64,000 bases of DNA from Limnohabitans sp. GTDB taxonomy: Bacteria; Pseudomonadota; Gammaproteobacteria; Burkholderiales; Burkholderiaceae_C. Positions 8,581-18,520 of the stretch are shown here, in pieces. The notes beneath the pieces were generated by a model. It had not been told where the DNA came from. It did not search any database and saw only the letters and a program-made list of their open reading frames with translations. The translations under genes and the position numbers were made by a program. The first letter of the stretch is position 1. Every line of letters begins with the position of its first letter. The stretch lies in NCBI GenBank assembly GCA_030158125.1, contig JAOATL010000024.1:124001-188000 (forward strand), given 5' to 3'.

Positions 8581-9255
8581 ATGACAGTACGACACATCAC
8601 TTCTGGCTCTTCCGCAGGCGCGGCCGTCAGCGCTTTTCTCGCGACGGACGACGGCAGTGGCCGCACCTTGATGAAAGGCCGCCAAACCAAGGCTGCCATC
8701 GTCGATGCAGCTTTGGGTTTGGCCTCGCAAATTGGTTTGGAAGGTTTGTCCATTGGTGCCTTGGCCGAGGTCACGGGCATGAGCAAATCGGGGGTGTTCG
8801 CCCATTTTGGCTCGCGCGAAGAATTGCAAATTTCTGTGATCCGTGAGTACCATGATCGTTTTGAAAGTGAAGTTTTCTATCCTGCTTTGAGTTGCAGCCG
8901 TGGCCTGCCGCGTTTGCAATCGTTGTTCGACAATTGGATGCAACGCACCTCCACCGAAATTGATTCAGGCTGCATCTACATCAGTGGTGCCGTAGAGTTT
9001 GATGACCGACCCGGCCCCGTACGCGACGCATTGGCCTCATCGGTCAACACCTGGCAAAACGCTTTGCAGCGTGCGGTAGCGCAAGCGCAAGCCGCCCAAC
9101 ACATCTGTTCAAAAGCCGACCCTTTGCAGGTGGCGTTTGAAATTCACGGACTCATTTTGGCGCTGCACTACGAGGCGCGCTTTTTGCGCAACCCGGGTGC
9201 CGCAGACAGAGCACGCCAAGGGTTCGCGGCCATCTTGTCGCGCTACCAAGCTTGA
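8581..9255 (+). CDS. TetR/AcrR-family regulator of an acyl-CoA operon
   Basis: The regulator has 224 residues from the ATG at 8581; the ATG at 8671 (MKGRQTKAAIVD) is an alternative. The ATG at 8539 is rejected because an operator-like palindrome begins 4 bases after it. The N-terminal helix-turn-helix is clear (AAIVDAALGLASQIGLEGL, GALAEVTGMSKSGVFAHF). The remainder is a helical TetR ligand domain. It leads a same-strand run of acyl-CoA dehydrogenase, enoyl-CoA hydratase and thioesterase genes, so an acyl-CoA is the likely effector. Confidence 0.9.
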   Translation: MTVRHITSGSSAGAAVSAFLATDDGSGRTLMKGRQTKAAIVDAALGLASQIGLEGLSIGALAEVTGMSKSGVFAHFGSREELQISVIREYHDRFESEVFYPALSCSRGLPRLQSLFDNWMQRTSTEIDSGCIYISGAVEFDDRPGPVRDALASSVNTWQNALQRAVAQAQAAQHICSKADPLQVAFEIHGLILALHYEARFLRNPGAADRARQGFAAILSRYQA

Positions 9256-9305
9256 CGGGCTTTGCGCATCCGCTCGCATTCATCTCATTTTTCTGAAAGT
9301 TCAAC

Positions 9306-11117
9306 ATGCCCAGCTATACCCCACCCCTGCGCGATCTTCAATTTGTGTTGCACGAGTTGCTTGATCTGGAAAACGAACTCAAAGCCATGCCCAAGCATGC
9401 CGACACCGACGCCGACACCATCAATGCCGTGTTGGAAGAGGGGGGCAAGTTTGCCGCGGAAGTGGTCTTTCCATTGAATGTGTCCGGCGACGAAGAAGGT
9501 TGCACACTCAACCGTGATACCCATCAGGTCACTGCGCCTGCAGGTTTCAAAGAGGCTTACGCCAAGTACGTTGAAGGCGGTTGGGCCGCCCTCAGCGCCG
9601 AAGAGGAATACGGTGGCCAATCTTTGCCCTTGGTGGTCAACCAGTGTTTCTTTGAAATGCTCAACTCGGCCAACCAAGCCTGGACCATGTACCCAGGCTT
9701 GTCACATGGCGCGCATGCTTGCTTGTCGGCCCATGGCTCGCCTGCACAAAAGAGCACGTACTTGCCCAAGCTCACCAGCGGTGAGTGGACCGGCACCATG
9801 TGCCTGACAGAACCTCATTGCGGTACCGACTTGGGCATGCTGCGCACCAAAGCCGAACCGCAAGCCGATGGCACGTACCGCTTAACGGGGCAGAAGATTT
9901 TCATCAGCGCTGGCGAGCACGATTTGGCTGGCAACATTGTTCACTTGGTACTGGCTCGTTTGCCCGATGCGCCAGTGGGCAGCAAAGGCATCAGTTTGTT
10001 TGTGGTGCCCAAGTTCAATGTGAAGGCCGATGGCTCGATGGGCGAACGCAACGGCATTTACTGCGGCGGCTTGGAACACAAGATGGGCATCCATGGCAAT
10101 GCCACTTGCCAGATGGTGCTAGATGGCGCCGTGGGCGACATGGTGGGCCAGCCCAACAAAGGTTTGGCGGCCATGTTTGTGATGATGAACGGTGCGCGTT
10201 TGGGCGTGGGCAACCAATCGTTGGGCTTGACCGAAGTGGCCTATCAAAACGCCTTGGCCTATGCCAAAGACCGTTTGCAAATGCGCAGCTTGTCTGGCGT
10301 GAAAGCGCCTGCCAAGCCTGCCGATCCCATCTTGGTTCACCCCGATGTGCGCCGCATGCTGCTGACCGCGAAGGCCTATGCCGAAGGGGGCCGTGCGCTG
10401 GCTTGCTACGGTGCATTGCTGTTAGACAAAGAGTTGAATCACCCTGACGAAAAAGTACGTGCCGACTCTGCCGAAATTTTGGCGCTGTTGACCCCTATCG
10501 TGAAGGCCTTCTTGACCGACAACGGTTACCAAGCCACCACCATGTGCCAGCAAGTGTTTGGTGGCCACGGCTACATCAAAGAGTGGGGCATGGAGCAGTA
10601 CGTGCGAGACGCGCGCATCAACATGATTTATGAAGGCACCAATGGCATTCAAGCGCTGGACTTGTTGGGCCGCAAAGTCTTGGGCAATCAGGGGGCCAGC
10701 TTGCAAAAATTTGGCAAGTTGGTGGGCAAACTGGTCGCCCAAGAAATGGGCAACGAAGCCATGGCCGAATTCATCAAGCCGCTGGCAGACCTAGGCCAGA
10801 AGATGACCCAGTTCACCACCGAAATTGGCATGAAGGCCATGGGCAATGCCGACGAAGTGGGTGCTGCGTCAGTGGATTATTTGCGCGTAGCAGGTCATCT
10901 GGTGTTTGCTTATTTCTGGGCCCGCATGGCGCAAGTGGCCCTGGCCAAAATTGCAGCGGCCGAAGAAGAAGCGCAACGCCCTGATCCTTTCTACAAAGCC
11001 AAACTGCAAACGGCACGTTTTTACTTCGCCCGTTTGTTGCCAGAAACACTAAGCCTCATGAACACCGCGCGCTCTGGCGCCGATGTGCTCATGGACACCG
11101 ATTTGGCCTTGGCTTGA
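9306..11117 (+). CDS. Acyl-CoA dehydrogenase, long (DmdC/FadE-like) type
   Basis: At 603 residues this belongs to the long acyl-CoA dehydrogenases with an extra C-terminal domain, related to 3-methylmercaptopropionyl-CoA dehydrogenase. Visible landmarks are MCLTEPHCGTDLGMLRTKA (flavin/substrate region), QVFGGHGYIKEWGMEQYVRD and IYEGTNGIQALDL near the active site. It introduces an alpha-beta double bond into an acyl-CoA using FAD, passing electrons to ETF. The following enoyl-CoA hydratase and thioesterase genes fit a short beta-oxidation module. Chain length and any sulfur specificity cannot be read from sequence. Confidence 0.93.
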   Translation: MPSYTPPLRDLQFVLHELLDLENELKAMPKHADTDADTINAVLEEGGKFAAEVVFPLNVSGDEEGCTLNRDTHQVTAPAGFKEAYAKYVEGGWAALSAEEEYGGQSLPLVVNQCFFEMLNSANQAWTMYPGLSHGAHACLSAHGSPAQKSTYLPKLTSGEWTGTMCLTEPHCGTDLGMLRTKAEPQADGTYRLTGQKIFISAGEHDLAGNIVHLVLARLPDAPVGSKGISLFVVPKFNVKADGSMGERNGIYCGGLEHKMGIHGNATCQMVLDGAVGDMVGQPNKGLAAMFVMMNGARLGVGNQSLGLTEVAYQNALAYAKDRLQMRSLSGVKAPAKPADPILVHPDVRRMLLTAKAYAEGGRALACYGALLLDKELNHPDEKVRADSAEILALLTPIVKAFLTDNGYQATTMCQQVFGGHGYIKEWGMEQYVRDARINMIYEGTNGIQALDLLGRKVLGNQGASLQKFGKLVGKLVAQEMGNEAMAEFIKPLADLGQKMTQFTTEIGMKAMGNADEVGAASVDYLRVAGHLVFAYFWARMAQVALAKIAAAEEEAQRPDPFYKAKLQTARFYFARLLPETLSLMNTARSGADVLMDTDLALA

Positions 11118-11155
11118 AAAATTTGAACTGTCTTACAAATACGAAGGAGACATCC

Positions 11156-11623
11156 ATGTCCATCTCATTGAACTTAACCCGCATGTTGAAGACTGGCTTG
11201 ATGCTGGCTGTTTCGGCATTGGCTGCAAGTGCCATGGCCAACTCGCCTGTGGGGCAGTGGCACACCATCGACGACAAAACAGGTGAGCTCAAAAGCATGG
11301 TGGTCATTGTGGAACAACAAGGCGTGATGAAGGGCCGTGTCGAGAAAGTATTGCGCAAAGACGCAGATCAAAATGCCAAGTGCGACAAGTGCAGCGACGA
11401 CCGCAAGAACCAAGCGGTGGTGGGACTTGAAATTATTCGGGGCGTCAAAAAAGCCGGCGGCAAGAATGTTTGGGAAGACGGTGAAATTTTGGACCCTGAA
11501 AATGGCAAAACTTATGGCCTTCGTCTCACGCCCATTGAGAATGGTGCGAAATTGGAAGTCCGAGGTTCTATCGGTCCTTTCGGTCGCACACAAACTTGGG
11601 TACGTGTACCTGGTACCAACTGA
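11156..11623 (+). CDS. DUF2147 family periplasmic protein
   Basis: This 155-residue protein starts at the ATG at 11156, which has GAAGGAG 6 bases upstream. A signal peptide (MLKTGLMLAVSALAASAMA) precedes the mature start at NSPVGQWHTIDD. DUF2147 features include the GxW start, the KCDKCSDDRKNQ cysteine-containing loop and the GRTQTWVR end. The family's function is not established; members sit in the envelope. It is placed between two acyl-CoA enzymes, so it may be co-transcribed without sharing their chemistry. Confidence 0.88.
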   Translation: MSISLNLTRMLKTGLMLAVSALAASAMANSPVGQWHTIDDKTGELKSMVVIVEQQGVMKGRVEKVLRKDADQNAKCDKCSDDRKNQAVVGLEIIRGVKKAGGKNVWEDGEILDPENGKTYGLRLTPIENGAKLEVRGSIGPFGRTQTWVRVPGTN

Positions 11624-11655
11624 AATCCATTGAACTGATAGAAAGACACAACAGC

Positions 11656-12420
11656 ATGTCAGACATCTTGACCCACATCGATGCCGGGGTGATGACCCTC
11701 ACCTTCAACCGCCTCGACAAAAAGAACTCCATCACGGGCGACATGTACGCTGCCATGGCACATGCCGTTGATCAGGCTCAGGCCGATCCCGCCATTCGCG
11801 TCTTGGTCATCCAAGGGCACGAGTCCATTTTCAGTGCCGGCAATGACATTGGCGATTTTTTAAACAAGCCACCTTCAACAGTGGACTCGCCTGTGTTCCA
11901 TTTCATGCGCGCCCTCAGCACGTTTGAAAAACCCGCCATTGCGGCGGTGGCGGGTCCTGCGGTGGGCATTGGCACCACCTTGCTGTTCCATTGCGACCTG
12001 GTGTACGCGGGCGACAACGCTGCGTTCTCCATGCCTTTTGTCAATTTAGGTTTGTGCCCAGAGTTTGCCTCTAGCGTGTTGGCGCCTCAAATGTTTGGTT
12101 ACCACCGCGCTGCCGAAGCCTTGTTGCTGGGTGAGGCGTTTTTTGCCGAAGCCGCGTTGGAAATTGGCCTGGTCAACCGCGTGGTGCCACCCACTGAGGT
12201 GAATGGCTATGCACAAGCCCAAGCCAAAAAGCTGGCGGCCAAGCCTTTGTCTGCTTTGGTGGAAACCAAGCGCTTGATGAAGAGTGGCCAGTCCAAAGCC
12301 TTGATTGAGCGCATGGGCGAAGAGGGGCAAAGTTTCCGTCGCATGCTGACCGAGCCTGCTGCGCGCGAAGCCTTCGGTGCGTTCATGGAAAAACGCAAAC
12401 CCGACTTCTCTAAAATCTAA
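11656..12420 (+). CDS. Enoyl-CoA hydratase/isomerase family protein
   Basis: A crotonase-fold protein of 254 residues from the ATG at 11656 (MSDILTHIDAGVMTLTF). The oxyanion-hole segments are FSAGNDIGDFL and AGPAVGIGTTLLFHCDL. At the position where hydratases have the second catalytic Glu the sequence reads NLGLCPEFASS, which resembles the isomerase-like subgroup. It hydrates or isomerises the double bond made by the neighbouring dehydrogenase. It is co-directional with the genes on both sides. Confidence 0.9.
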   Translation: MSDILTHIDAGVMTLTFNRLDKKNSITGDMYAAMAHAVDQAQADPAIRVLVIQGHESIFSAGNDIGDFLNKPPSTVDSPVFHFMRALSTFEKPAIAAVAGPAVGIGTTLLFHCDLVYAGDNAAFSMPFVNLGLCPEFASSVLAPQMFGYHRAAEALLLGEAFFAEAALEIGLVNRVVPPTEVNGYAQAQAKKLAAKPLSALVETKRLMKSGQSKALIERMGEEGQSFRRMLTEPAAREAFGAFMEKRKPDFSKI

Positions 12421-12446
12421 ATTGACGTTTCAATTTAGAACCCACC

Positions 12447-12938
12447 ATGACTTCTTCCCGCGCAGACACTCCCCTTGATGTTGCTTTTGAGCCTGAGTTC
12501 ATCGAAGGTCTGCGCGAAATTTATGAGGAGAAAATTCTCTTCAATCAATGGATGGGTTTGAAGATTTCAAGCATTGAAGCCACTGGCATCGTGGCGCACC
12601 TCACCATGAAACCCGAACTGGTGGGACACTTTGCGTATCACCGAATTCACGGTGGCGTGATCAGTGCCGTGTTGGACGCCATGGGCAGCTTGGCTGTATT
12701 GGCAGCCCTCGGTGCCAAACACATGGACGAAGTGCCTGCCAAACGGCTTGAGCGGTTTGCCCGTCACAGCACCATTGATTTGCGCATCGACTTTTTACGC
12801 CCTGGCATTGGGGACGCATTTGTCATCCATGCAGAGGCCGTTCGCGTGGGTGCCCGGGTGGGCAATGCCCGCATGGAGTTTCGGGCGGCCGACGGTAAGT
12901 TGCTCTCAACGGGCACCGCGGCCTATCTCACCTCTTAA
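12447..12938 (+). CDS. PaaI-like hotdog thioesterase
   Basis: This 163-residue protein has a single hotdog fold. The conserved segment YHRIHGGVISAVLDAMGSLA matches the PaaI pattern (H-G-G followed by the catalytic acidic residue on the central helix). It probably hydrolyses an acyl-CoA intermediate. It begins 26 bp after the enoyl-CoA hydratase stop, in the same operon. A long N-terminal helix precedes the domain. Confidence 0.88.
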   Translation: MTSSRADTPLDVAFEPEFIEGLREIYEEKILFNQWMGLKISSIEATGIVAHLTMKPELVGHFAYHRIHGGVISAVLDAMGSLAVLAALGAKHMDEVPAKRLERFARHSTIDLRIDFLRPGIGDAFVIHAEAVRVGARVGNARMEFRAADGKLLSTGTAAYLTS

Positions 12939-12991
12939 GCAATTGCAGAGGCATCAGTACGGTATGGTCGCTCCTTCAAAGCGCCTAAGCC

Positions 12992-13393
12992 TTAGCTGAC
13001 AGGTACAGGTGTTGGTTTGCCATCTGCATCGATGGCCACATAGGTTAAGCGCGCTTCTGTCACCTTGATGAACTCACCCTGGTTGGAAAAGCGCTCTGCA
13101 AACACCTCCACTTGCACTGTGATGGACGTTCGGCCCACACGCGTGATGCGTGAAAAAAACGAAAGCAAATCGCCCACTTTCACGGGTTGTTTGAAAATGA
13201 ACTCATTGACCGCCACAGTGGCCATGCGGCCTCGCACCAGCCTTGCGGGCAGCACGGCACCGGCCAAGTCAACCTGCGCCATGACCCAGCCGCCAAAGAT
13301 GTCGCCGTTGGCGTTGCAGTCAGCCGGCATGGGAATGACCTTGAGCACCAGCTCTTGGTCGGTGGGTAAAGCTACTTTTTCTGGAGGGTTCAT
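12992..13393 (-). CDS. Acyl-CoA thioesterase, YciA type
   Basis: A 133-residue hotdog protein from the ATG at 13393 (MNPPEKVALP). It contains the YciA/BFIT pattern NANGDIFGGWVMAQVDLAGA with the catalytic Asp, and the strand TVAVNEFIFKQPVKVGD. Such enzymes hydrolyse a wide range of acyl-CoA thioesters in the cytoplasm. It is convergent with the PaaI-like gene and divergent from the ABC exporter gene. An in-frame start 39 bp upstream is possible, but the chosen one matches family length. Confidence 0.9.
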   Translation of the reverse strand: MNPPEKVALPTDQELVLKVIPMPADCNANGDIFGGWVMAQVDLAGAVLPARLVRGRMATVAVNEFIFKQPVKVGDLLSFFSRITRVGRTSITVQVEVFAERFSNQGEFIKVTEARLTYVAIDADGKPTPVPVS

Positions 13394-13464
13394 GGCGAGG
13401 CCTTCGGGGGTTTCATCAAGACAGGGGCACAATGTTGGCTTGATTTTGATTCAGATTGTGACCC

Positions 13465-15312
13465 ATGCGCCATCACGGTGATAGTTCTTCCGCCAAATCG
13501 GCCCCCGTCAACCCCACGGCGTCAAGCGCGCAGACGCCTGCGCAAGACAATGACGGCCGCACCCTCACGCGATTGCTGCCATATTTACTCACCTACAAAT
13601 GGCGGGTGGCCGCCGCGCTGTTGTTCATGGTGGGCGCCAAGCTGGCCAACGTCAGCGTGCCCATTTTGCTGAAAAACTTGGTCGATGCCATGAGCTTTAA
13701 GCCCCATGACCCTGCGCAAGTGTTGGTGGTGCCGGCCGCGTTGCTGCTGGGGTATGGCGCGCTGCGCCTCATGACCTCAGCCTTTACCGAGTTGCGCGAG
13801 TTGGTGTTTGCCAAAGCCACGCAGGGCGCTGCGCGCAGCATCGCCTTGGAAACCTTTCAGCACTTGCATGCCCTGAGCTTGCGCTTTCATTTGGCACGCC
13901 AAACGGGTGGCATGACGCGCGACATTGAGCGCGGTGTGCGCGGCATCGAGTCGCTCATTTCGTATTCTTTGTACAGCATCGTGCCCACCCTCATTGAGGT
14001 GGCCTTGGTCTTGACCATCTTGGCGGTGAAGTTTGATGCTTGGTTTGCATGGATCACACTGGCAGCGCTTGGCTTTTACATTTTCTTCACCGTGAAAGTC
14101 ACCGAATGGCGCACGCACTTCAGAAAGCAAGCCAACGAGTTTGATTCGGCCGCACACACCAAGGCCATTGACTCCTTGCTCAATTACGAAACGGTCAAGT
14201 ACTTTGGCAACGAAGCGTATGAGGCCAGTCGCTACGACGAAAGCTTGGAGCGTTTGCGCAAAGCGCGCTTGAAGGCACAAACCTCCTTGTCGCTGCTCAA
14301 TACGGGGCAGCAATTGATCATTGCGGCGGCACTGGTGGGCATGTTGTGGCGCGCCACGCAAGGCGTGGTGGACGGCCGCATGACCTTGGGTGACTTGGTC
14401 ATGATCAATGCCTTCATGATTCAGCTCTACATTCCTTTGAATTTTTTGGGCGTGTTGTACCGAGAGATCAAACAAAGCCTGACCGACCTTGACAAGATGT
14501 TTGCATTGATGGACCGCGAGCGTGAAGTGGCCGATGTACTCAATGCGCCAGAGTTGAATTGCCAAGCGGGCGCCCATTTGACATTTGAAAATGTGTCCTT
14601 TGCCTACGAGTCCGACAGACCTATTTTGCACAACATCAGCTTTGATATTCCTGCGGGTAAAACAGTGGCTGTGGTGGGGCCTTCGGGCTCTGGCAAGTCC
14701 ACGTTGGCGCGTTTGATGTTCCGTTTTTACGACGTGCAACAAGGACGCATCCGCATCAATGGCCAAGACATTCGCCAAGTGACTCAGCACAGCGTGCGCA
14801 AGTCTTTGGGCATCGTGCCGCAAGACACCGTGCTGTTCAACGACACGGTAGCCTACAACATTGGTTACGGCCGAACCGGCGCCACGCAAGCAGAAATTGA
14901 AACAGCGGCCAAAGCAGCCCGCATCCACGATTTCATCGTCTCCACGCCCAAAGGCTACGCCACCTCGGTGGGCGAGCGCGGCCTGAAGTTGTCCGGCGGC
15001 GAAAAACAACGCGTGGCCATTGCCCGTACCCTGCTCAAAAACCCACCCATCTTGGTGTTTGACGAGGCCACCTCGGCGCTTGACTCGGCCAACGAACGCG
15101 CCATTCAAGCCGAACTGGCCAGCGCAGCCCAGAACAAAACCACCTTGGTCATTGCCCACCGCCTGTCCACCGTGGTGGATGCGCACGAAATTTTGGTGAT
15201 AGAAGCCGGTCACATCATCGAGCGCGGCAACCATGCGCAATTGCTGCAATTGGGCGGGCGCTACGCGCAAATGTGGTCCTTGCAACAGAACTCTGAGGCG
15301 GATGCAGGATAA
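13465..15312 (+). CDS. ABC exporter, fused permease and ATPase, Atm1/HMT1 type
   Basis: The protein has 615 residues: six membrane helices (roughly 40-330) followed by an ATP-binding domain. The ATPase has Walker A GPSGSGKST, Q-loop IVPQDTVLFND, signature LSGGEKQR, Walker B ILVFDEATSALD and the switch His in IAHRLST. The transmembrane part (LLNYETVKYFGNEAYE, THFRKQANEFDSAA) matches the mitochondrial Atm1 and bacterial heavy-metal-tolerance subgroup. Members export glutathione-linked sulfur or metal conjugates across the inner membrane. It probably works as a homodimer. Confidence 0.93.
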   Translation: MRHHGDSSSAKSAPVNPTASSAQTPAQDNDGRTLTRLLPYLLTYKWRVAAALLFMVGAKLANVSVPILLKNLVDAMSFKPHDPAQVLVVPAALLLGYGALRLMTSAFTELRELVFAKATQGAARSIALETFQHLHALSLRFHLARQTGGMTRDIERGVRGIESLISYSLYSIVPTLIEVALVLTILAVKFDAWFAWITLAALGFYIFFTVKVTEWRTHFRKQANEFDSAAHTKAIDSLLNYETVKYFGNEAYEASRYDESLERLRKARLKAQTSLSLLNTGQQLIIAAALVGMLWRATQGVVDGRMTLGDLVMINAFMIQLYIPLNFLGVLYREIKQSLTDLDKMFALMDREREVADVLNAPELNCQAGAHLTFENVSFAYESDRPILHNISFDIPAGKTVAVVGPSGSGKSTLARLMFRFYDVQQGRIRINGQDIRQVTQHSVRKSLGIVPQDTVLFNDTVAYNIGYGRTGATQAEIETAAKAARIHDFIVSTPKGYATSVGERGLKLSGGEKQRVAIARTLLKNPPILVFDEATSALDSANERAIQAELASAAQNKTTLVIAHRLSTVVDAHEILVIEAGHIIERGNHAQLLQLGGRYAQMWSLQQNSEADAG

Positions 15313-15319
15313 TGTTGGC

Positions 15320-15631
15320 ATGGAAACCAAGTGGCTTGAAGACTTTGTGAGCTTGGCTGAAACGCGCAGTTTCAGCCGATCCGCGCAGCTTCGCCACGTG
15401 ACGCAGCCAGCGTTTTCTAGGCGCATTCAGTCCTTGGAAGCGTGGGCCGGTGTGGCCTTGATCGATCGCAGTTCTTACCCCACCCACCTCACGCCCGCTG
15501 GCGAAACTTTGTACGCCCAAGCTTTGGAACTTTTACAGTCCTTGCACAACACCCGCGACATGTTGCGGTCTCAAGGCTTGGCAGAGCAAGACATGATGGC
15601 CTTGCTCGAACCCTCATTGCAAAAATCTTGA
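15320..15631 (+). pseudogene. Truncated LysR-type regulator (DNA-binding domain only)
   Basis: The 103-residue frame starts METKWLEDFVSLAETRSFSR and contains an intact LysR helix-turn-helix (SAQLRHVTQPAFSRRIQSLE) and the start of the linker helix. It stops after the linker, about 200 residues short of a normal LysR protein, just as the effector-binding domain should begin ([16 protein letters not shown]). The next gene, pyrC, starts 13 bp later. This looks like an internal deletion that fused the end of the DNA-binding domain to the pyrC leader. A residual DNA-binding product is possible but would lack ligand sensing. Confidence 0.8.
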
Positions 15632-15644
15632 TTGGCAATTCACC

Positions 15645-16676
15645 ATGACATCCACACTGACGCTGACCCGCCCCGATGATTGGCACTTGCACGTGCGCGA
15701 TGGCGCTGCACTGCAAACCGTGGTGCCGCACACCGCCGCACAATTTGGCCGCGCCATCATCATGCCCAACTTGAAGCCACCGGTGACCACCGCCGAGCTG
15801 GCCTTGGCCTACAAGGCGCGCATCATGGCGGCAGTGCCCCAGGGGGTGGCCTTTGAGCCCCTCATGACCCTGTACCTCACGGACAATTTGCCTCCCGCAG
15901 AAATTGTCAAAGCCAAAGCGGCCGGTGTGGTCGCATGCAAACTGTATCCAGCAGGCGCCACCACCAACAGCGATGCCGGCGTGACCGATTTGAAAAAGAT
16001 TTACCCCACACTCGAAGCCATGCAAAAAGTGGGCATGCTGTTGTTGGTGCACGGCGAAGTGACCAGCAGCGAGATCGATTTGTTTGACCGCGAAGCCGCC
16101 TTCATTGACACGCAGCTCATTCCGTTGCGTCGCGATTTTCCCGAACTCAAAATTGTGTTCGAACACATCACAACCAAAGACGCCGCCGACTATGTGATGG
16201 GCGCCGATCGCTTTGTGGGTGCTACGCTCACGGCGCATCACCTGCTGTACAACCGCAACGCCATTTTCACGGGCGGCATTCGTCCGCACTATTACTGCCT
16301 GCCCGTGCTCAAACGCGAAACACACCGTGTGGCTTTGCTCAACGCCGCAACATCTGGCAACACACGCTTCTTCTTGGGCACCGACAGTGCGCCGCATCCT
16401 GCGCATTTGAAAGAACACGCATCAGGTTGCGCGGGTTGCTACACCGCGCACGCGGCCATTGAGATGTACGCCGAAGCCTTTGACTCGGTGGGCAAGCTGG
16501 ACCAACTCGAAGCCTTTGCCAGTTTCAATGGCGCTGATTTTTACGGCCTGCCGCGCAACACTGGCACGATCAGCTTGAAGCGTGAATCGTGGACGCCGCC
16601 CGAGAGTTTTCAATTTGGTGAAGCCGAGTTGAAGCCCTTGCGTTCAGGTGAAGCCTTGCCATGGCGTGTGGCCTAA
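15645..16676 (+). CDS. pyrC: Dihydroorotase
   Basis: A 343-residue zinc amidohydrolase of the type II (PyrC) class, third step of pyrimidine synthesis, cyclising carbamoyl aspartate. Metal ligands are visible: [10 protein letters not shown] (HxH), the carboxylated Lys in [35 protein letters not shown] and the Asp in LGTDSAPHP. The substrate loop includes [10 protein letters not shown]. Length equals that of typical PyrC. It is preceded closely by the LysR remnant and overlaps the next gene by 16 bp. Confidence 0.97.
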   Translation: MTSTLTLTRPDDWHLHVRDGAALQTVVPHTAAQFGRAIIMPNLKPPVTTAELALAYKARIMAAVPQGVAFEPLMTLYLTDNLPPAEIVKAKAAGVVACKLYPAGATTNSDAGVTDLKKIYPTLEAMQKVGMLLLVHGEVTSSEIDLFDREAAFIDTQLIPLRRDFPELKIVFEHITTKDAADYVMGADRFVGATLTAHHLLYNRNAIFTGGIRPHYYCLPVLKRETHRVALLNAATSGNTRFFLGTDSAPHPAHLKEHASGCAGCYTAHAAIEMYAEAFDSVGKLDQLEAFASFNGADFYGLPRNTGTISLKRESWTPPESFQFGEAELKPLRSGEALPWRVA

Positions 16677-17437
16677 GCCGCATTGATTGGTCAGCGCCTT
16701 GGCTTCAGCCTTGGCGCGATGCAGGGACGCGCATTGCCCAGCAAGTGGCACAGGGGACGTCGGTGGCCACTGCTTGCAATACGGCTCTGGCCCTCCTGCG
16801 GCAAGGCACGTCATCTGAATCTGCGCAGTGTCATGTGGCGTTTGTGCCGCAGGCGGATTTGCCAGAGGGCATGGCCTATGAGCAATTCATTTTTGAAGCG
16901 CGCAAAGTGCCGACACGCGATGGTCTGCACGACTTCTTCAATGCCCTGTGCTGGTTGCATTTTCCATTGGCCAAAAAGCAGCTGAACCAAGTTCAGGCTG
17001 AAAGCATTCAAGCGCAAGGTGTCGGCGCAGTGCGAGGCCCTGTGCGCGATGCTGTCACCGTGTTTGATGAAAACGCTTGCTTGTTGCAAGTGCCCGATGT
17101 TATTTGGGATGCCTTAGAACGGCGCGATTGGCGGGCTGCCTTTGTGACGCATCGCGCATTGTGGCATGCGGCAAACATGCAAATTTTTGGGCATGCGGCA
17201 TTGGAAAAACTGGTCAACCCTTACAAAGCCATCACAGTTCACATGTGGCGAGTGCCCCTGAATGTGCCGCTGACAGCGTGGGATGCTTGGCTGGCGGCCG
17301 ATTTGCAGGCAGACAAACTGGCCCAAAAACCCTTTTTGCCAACGCCCGTATTGGGCATTCCCAGCTGGTGGTCAGACAATGCCTCACCAGACTTTTACCA
17401 AGACACCCAAGTCTTTCGGTTGCCAAGGGCTACCTAA
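16661..17437 (+). CDS. DUF3025 domain-containing protein
   Basis: A 258-residue cytoplasmic protein with the DUF3025 pattern: [25 protein letters not shown], the [19 protein letters not shown] segment and the C-terminal [10 protein letters not shown] motif. Its function is unknown. The start overlaps the end of pyrC by 16 bp, so the two are likely co-transcribed. A start further downstream would remove conserved N-terminal residues ([11 protein letters not shown]), so the upstream ATG is preferred. Confidence 0.88.
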   Translation: MACGLSRIDWSAPWLQPWRDAGTRIAQQVAQGTSVATACNTALALLRQGTSSESAQCHVAFVPQADLPEGMAYEQFIFEARKVPTRDGLHDFFNALCWLHFPLAKKQLNQVQAESIQAQGVGAVRGPVRDAVTVFDENACLLQVPDVIWDALERRDWRAAFVTHRALWHAANMQIFGHAALEKLVNPYKAITVHMWRVPLNVPLTAWDAWLAADLQADKLAQKPFLPTPVLGIPSWWSDNASPDFYQDTQVFRLPRAT

Positions 17438-17547
17438 AAGCCGTTCCTTTTTGAGGAATTAAGACGCCCCACTTGATTTTGTTGGGCTGACCCCTAACAT
17501 TCGAACTGTGCGCTTGGCCTTCGCTGGGCGGTGGAACTTCATTCCTC

Positions 17548-18417
17548 ATGAAACGTATTCTTTTATTTGTGTTGACCAACTTGGCCGTGGTGCTGGTGTT
17601 GGGTGTGGTGGCCAGTTTGTTGGGCGTGAACCGATTTCTCACGGCCAATGGTTTGAACTTGGGCGCGCTGCTGGGTTATGCCCTGATCATGGGTTTTGGC
17701 GGCGCCATCATCTCCTTGCTGATCAGCAAGCCTGTGGCCAAATGGAGCTCTGGCGTGCAAGTGATTGCGCAGCCCAGCAACGCCGACGAAAAATGGCTGG
17801 TCGATACGGTTCAAAAGTTGGCCGACAAGTCGGGCATTGGCATGCCGGAAGTCGGTATCTTTGAAGGTGACCCCAATGCCTTTGCCACAGGTGCGTTTAA
17901 AAACTCCGCGTTGGTGGCCGTGTCAACAGGCTTGTTGCAAAACATGACGCACGAAGAAATTGAGGCTGTGTTGGCACACGAAGTGGCGCACATTGCCAAT
18001 GGCGACATGGTCACCATGACCCTCATTCAAGGCGTCATGAACACCTTTGTGGTGTTCTTGTCGCGTGTGGTGGGCTATGCCGTTGACAGCTTCTTGCGCA
18101 AGAACGATGAGGAAAACACCGGCCCTGGCATGGGCTACTGGATCACCACCATCGTCTTAGACATTGTCTTGGGCTTTGCTGCTGCCATTGTGGTGGCTTG
18201 GTTCAGCCGTCAACGTGAATTCCGCGCCGATGCAGGTGCCGCGCAATTGATGGGCCGCAAGCAACCCATGATGAACGCCTTGGCGCGTTTGGGCGGCTTG
18301 CACACAGCCGAATTGCCTAAGAGCGTGGCGGCCATGGGCATTGCCGGCGGCATTGGTCAGTTGTTCTCAACGCATCCGCCCATTGAAGAGCGCATTGCTG
18401 CTTTGCAAAACAGCTGA
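17548..18417 (+). CDS. htpX: Membrane zinc protease HtpX
   Basis: This M48 peptidase has 289 residues. Two N-terminal membrane helices are followed by the zinc motif [10 protein letters not shown] (HExxH), two further hydrophobic segments and the third ligand in [14 protein letters not shown]. HtpX degrades damaged inner-membrane proteins and is usually induced by envelope or heat stress. The C-terminus ends [14 protein letters not shown] as in the family. A terminator follows directly. Confidence 0.97.
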   Translation: MKRILLFVLTNLAVVLVLGVVASLLGVNRFLTANGLNLGALLGYALIMGFGGAIISLLISKPVAKWSSGVQVIAQPSNADEKWLVDTVQKLADKSGIGMPEVGIFEGDPNAFATGAFKNSALVAVSTGLLQNMTHEEIEAVLAHEVAHIANGDMVTMTLIQGVMNTFVVFLSRVVGYAVDSFLRKNDEENTGPGMGYWITTIVLDIVLGFAAAIVVAWFSRQREFRADAGAAQLMGRKQPMMNALARLGGLHTAELPKSVAAMGIAGGIGQLFSTHPPIEERIAALQNS

Positions 18418-18437
18418 TGGGCCGATTCACTGGCGAC

Positions 18438-18463
18438 AAAACGGGCCTCATGGGCCCGTTTTT
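18438..18463 (+). terminator. Rho-independent terminator of htpX
   Basis: The stem AAAACGGGCC/GGCCCGTTTT with a short TCATG loop is followed by further T residues, 20 bp after the htpX stop. Confidence 0.82.
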
Positions 18464-18520
18464 TGTTGAGGCGTAACCCATGAGACTGATGCATGGTCTT
18501 GGGTTCGATATAGTGCCTAA

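Noticed and set aside
13777..15426. Long open frame of 549 codons on the minus strand
   Set aside because: It is antisense to the Atm1-type ABC exporter, whose motifs are all intact, and its translation is a low-complexity His/Gln/Arg-rich shadow without recognisable domains.
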